From assembly GCA_039029195.1 (NCBI GenBank), contig JBCCGR010000001.1, forward strand, positions 186,001 through 250,000: a DNA stretch of 64,000 bases, written 5' to 3'. Below the pieces are notes generated by a model. That model saw nothing but the letters and a program-made list of their open reading frames with translations, was not told where the DNA came from and did no database searches. The stretch is from JBCCGR01 sp039029195 (GTDB lineage: Bacteria > Pseudomonadota > Alphaproteobacteria > Rhizobiales > Rhizobiaceae). This document shows positions 62,159 through 64,000 of this stretch, in pieces (within the stretch, counting starts at the first letter, position 1; the number at the start of each line of letters is the position of its first letter). Made by a program: the position numbers and the translations under genes.

Positions 62159-64000
62159 ATGATGAATACGCAGGACACCAGTACCAACACTTCAGGAGAT
62201 GAACTGCTGCTGTGTCTTGGCTGGCTTGCCAGTCACTTTGGAAAACCGTTTACTGCCGAAGCGGCACTCGCTGGATTGCCACTTGAAAGTGAGCGACTGA
62301 CCCCACGTCTGTTTTCCCGCGCTGCAAGCCATGTCGGATTGACCGCTCGTCTTGTCGAGCGAAAAATTGCAGATGCTCCTGACATGGTCGCACCGTTCAT
62401 TGTGCTGCTCGCCAAGGAACGCGCTGCAATTGTCACGGCAATTGATCGGGCTGGCAAAACGGCTTCGATCATCATGCCGCATCTGGCAAATGAACCGCGC
62501 CAGATCGAACTGAGCACCCTGCAGGAAGCCGCTCTCGGACACTTGATATTCGTCACACCGGAAACAGCGCCGGTGACTGGATCTGACTCGTATTCCAATA
62601 CCGCACACTCAGAGAAAACCACCCCAAACACCCGCTGGTTCTGGCCAATTGTGCGATCCTTGTGGCCTGTCTGGTTGATGGTTGCCGCCGCTGCGTTCCT
62701 CGTCAATGTGCTCGCGCTGGCCATGCCCCTGTTCATTATGAACGTCTATGACCGGGTCATCCCGAACCTCGCGATACCCACATTATGGGCCCTCGCGATT
62801 GGTGTCGCGATAGCGCTGTTTTTCGACCTGTTGCTCAAGCTGTTCCGCGCATCGTTGCTCGAACAGACTGGACAACGGGTGGAAATGAAAGTGTCCGCAA
62901 ACGTCTTTGAGCACGCCATCGCCATCCGAATGGAGAAATTGCGGGGCGGAGCAGGTCAGCTTGCCAACACGATCCGCGAATTCGAATCAGTTCGGGACAT
63001 CTTCACGTCTGGTGGTCTGATCGCGCTTACGGACTTTGCCTTCATCGGCGTGTTCATTGCCGTGCTTTTCGTCATTGTCGGCCCGCTCGCCTATGTGCCG
63101 CTGGCTGCCGTGCCGATTGTGCTGGCGCTCACACTGATTTTCCAGCGCAGCATCAATCGCGCAGTCCATGAAACGCTCACAAACTCCGGCTCCCGCCACG
63201 GCGTGTTGATTGAAACGCTGATCGGGCTCGAAACAATCCGCGCGAATGTCTCGGAGGGACAGCGCCAGCGCGACTATGAACGAGCAACGGCCAACGCATC
63301 CAAATCTGGTGCACAGGCAAAATTCTGGTCCTCGCTTGCAACCCAGTTCTCGTCGCTGGTCATGCAGTTTGTCTCAGTGGTGGTGATCGTCTGGGGGGTC
63401 TATCTCGTCATCTCTGGCGACATCAGCGTCGGCGCCCTGATCGCAGCAAACATACTTTCCGGACGCGTGCTGGCACCGCTGTCGAACATTGCGCAAACGC
63501 TGGCACGCAGCCAACAAGCCTTTGCAGCACTCAACGCCCTCAATGAGGTGATGAGCCTTCCCAATGAACGAACCTCCTCTGGATTGTCGGGAGATGCCGC
63601 GGCAGCGCAGGGTCAATCGATTAAAAAAGGTCGCGTTGAATTTTCAAACCTCTCCTTCTCGTTTCCCGATGCACCCGGTCCGGTTCTGGAGAGCCTGAAT
63701 CTGACAGCAGAGCCTGGAACCGTAACCGCCATCGTCGGCAACATCGGCACGGGCAAGTCCACACTTGGCCGACTTCTTGCTGGTTTCTACGCCTGCTCAG
63801 CCGGCAATATTCTGATTGATGGTCTTGATGTTCGGCAGTACGACAGCGCCTCACTTCGCCGCCACGTCGCCTATGTTCCGCAGGAACCGGTTCTCTTTTC
63901 TGGCACGATCCGCGACAACATCGCTTTGGGGCAATCTGGCGCAAGCGACGAACAGATCGCAATTGCAGCACGACTGTCCGGAGCGGATGTCTATATCGGT
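62159..64000 (+). CDS. Type I secretion ABC transporter, permease/ATPase, LapB-like (partial)
   Basis: 614 residues are visible; the gene runs off the right edge. Residues 1-140 are a degenerate C39 peptidase-like domain (ELLLCLGWLASHFGKP) without the usual catalytic Cys/His, so it binds but does not cleave the substrate. Membrane helices lie at about 160-430, and the ATPase domain starts near 490 with Walker A GNIGTGKS at 527-534. The Q-loop reads YVPQEPVLFSGTIRDNI. Such proteins export large RTX adhesins (LapA type). An HlyD-like partner should follow beyond the window. Start is ATG 62159 or 62162. Confidence 0.92.
   Translation, partial: MMNTQDTSTNTSGDELLLCLGWLASHFGKPFTAEAALAGLPLESERLTPRLFSRAASHVGLTARLVERKIADAPDMVAPFIVLLAKERAAIVTAIDRAGKTASIIMPHLANEPRQIELSTLQEAALGHLIFVTPETAPVTGSDSYSNTAHSEKTTPNTRWFWPIVRSLWPVWLMVAAAAFLVNVLALAMPLFIMNVYDRVIPNLAIPTLWALAIGVAIALFFDLLLKLFRASLLEQTGQRVEMKVSANVFEHAIAIRMEKLRGGAGQLANTIREFESVRDIFTSGGLIALTDFAFIGVFIAVLFVIVGPLAYVPLAAVPIVLALTLIFQRSINRAVHETLTNSGSRHGVLIETLIGLETIRANVSEGQRQRDYERATANASKSGAQAKFWSSLATQFSSLVMQFVSVVVIVWGVYLVISGDISVGALIAANILSGRVLAPLSNIAQTLARSQQAFAALNALNEVMSLPNERTSSGLSGDAAAAQGQSIKKGRVEFSNLSFSFPDAPGPVLESLNLTAEPGTVTAIVGNIGTGKSTLGRLLAGFYACSAGNILIDGLDVRQYDSASLRRHVAYVPQEPVLFSGTIRDNIALGQSGASDEQIAIAARLSGADVYIG

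Noticed and set aside
1..64000. Mobile elements, prophage, tRNA or CRISPR
   Set aside because: No transposase or integrase motifs, terminal repeats, tRNA-like cloverleaf or spaced repeats were seen in the intergenic regions.

Overview
The window looks like a chromosomal segment of an alphaproteobacterium of the order Hyphomicrobiales (Rhizobiales), probably a free-living or marine member rather than a classical rhizobium. The evidence is gene content and order: a ChvG/ExoS-type sensor kinase beside a short alphaproteobacterial HPr kinase, an lnt - XRE regulator - metK - trmB run leading to rimP-nusA-ylxR-infB-rbfA-truB, a DUF1674 - htpX - rsmB - heparinase-like - purH run, priA beside a TalC-type transaldolase, and a 1583-residue NAD-glutamate dehydrogenase. 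Genes are tightly packed. I found no rRNA, tRNA, insertion sequence, prophage or CRISPR array.

Layout. 1-4370 (minus): a translationally coupled operon ffh - GNAT - chorismate mutase - GNAT - rpsP - rimM - tsaD (tsaD runs off the left edge). 4.7-6.5 kb (plus): a two-gene oxygenase pair matching TmpA/TmpB, which release phosphate and glycine betaine from the trimethyl analogue of 2-aminoethylphosphonate. 6.6-17.7 kb: a small basic secreted protein, a CRP-like regulator convergent with a membrane class III adenylate cyclase, a TerB-like protein, a glutamine amidotransferase, a peroxidase-related enzyme, NAD-GDH and a UMF1-type permease. 17.7-19.7 kb (minus): a TadG-like VWA protein and a secreted SNase-family nuclease. 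19.8-29.4 kb: SDH assembly factor (DUF1674), htpX, rsmB, heparinase II/III-like, purH, a VOC protein, priA and transaldolase. 29.5-33.5 kb: a secreted YHYH protein divergent from a BaeSR-type two-component system and a small periplasmic His-rich protein.

33.6-50 kb (minus): the translation/transcription cluster rimP-nusA-ylxR-infB-rbfA-truB, an unrecognised 720-residue membrane protein between trmB and rimP, then trmB, metK behind a hairpin-rich leader, an XRE regulator, lnt, hprK and chvG. 50-57 kb: an ArfB-type ribosome-rescue factor, a COG0523 GTPase with a Zur-like operator upstream, a VOC protein, a sulfatase, and a coupled ThDP-enzyme/CaiB-type CoA-transferase pair. 57.1-64 kb: envelope and secretion genes, comprising a polyprenyl sugar transferase, a PHP-family tyrosine phosphatase, a secreted FecR-like protein, a TolC-like outer-membrane protein and a LapB-type type I secretion ATPase cut by the right edge.

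The most interesting items are the likely tmpA-tmpB phosphonate pathway, the 720-residue membrane protein that interrupts a conserved gene order, a terminator-like hairpin inside the first codons of trmB together with the structured metK leader, a chvG-hprK pair without chvI, and a perfect 17-bp operator-like palindrome upstream of the type I secretion genes. All functions were assigned by reading motifs and gene order; no database search was run.
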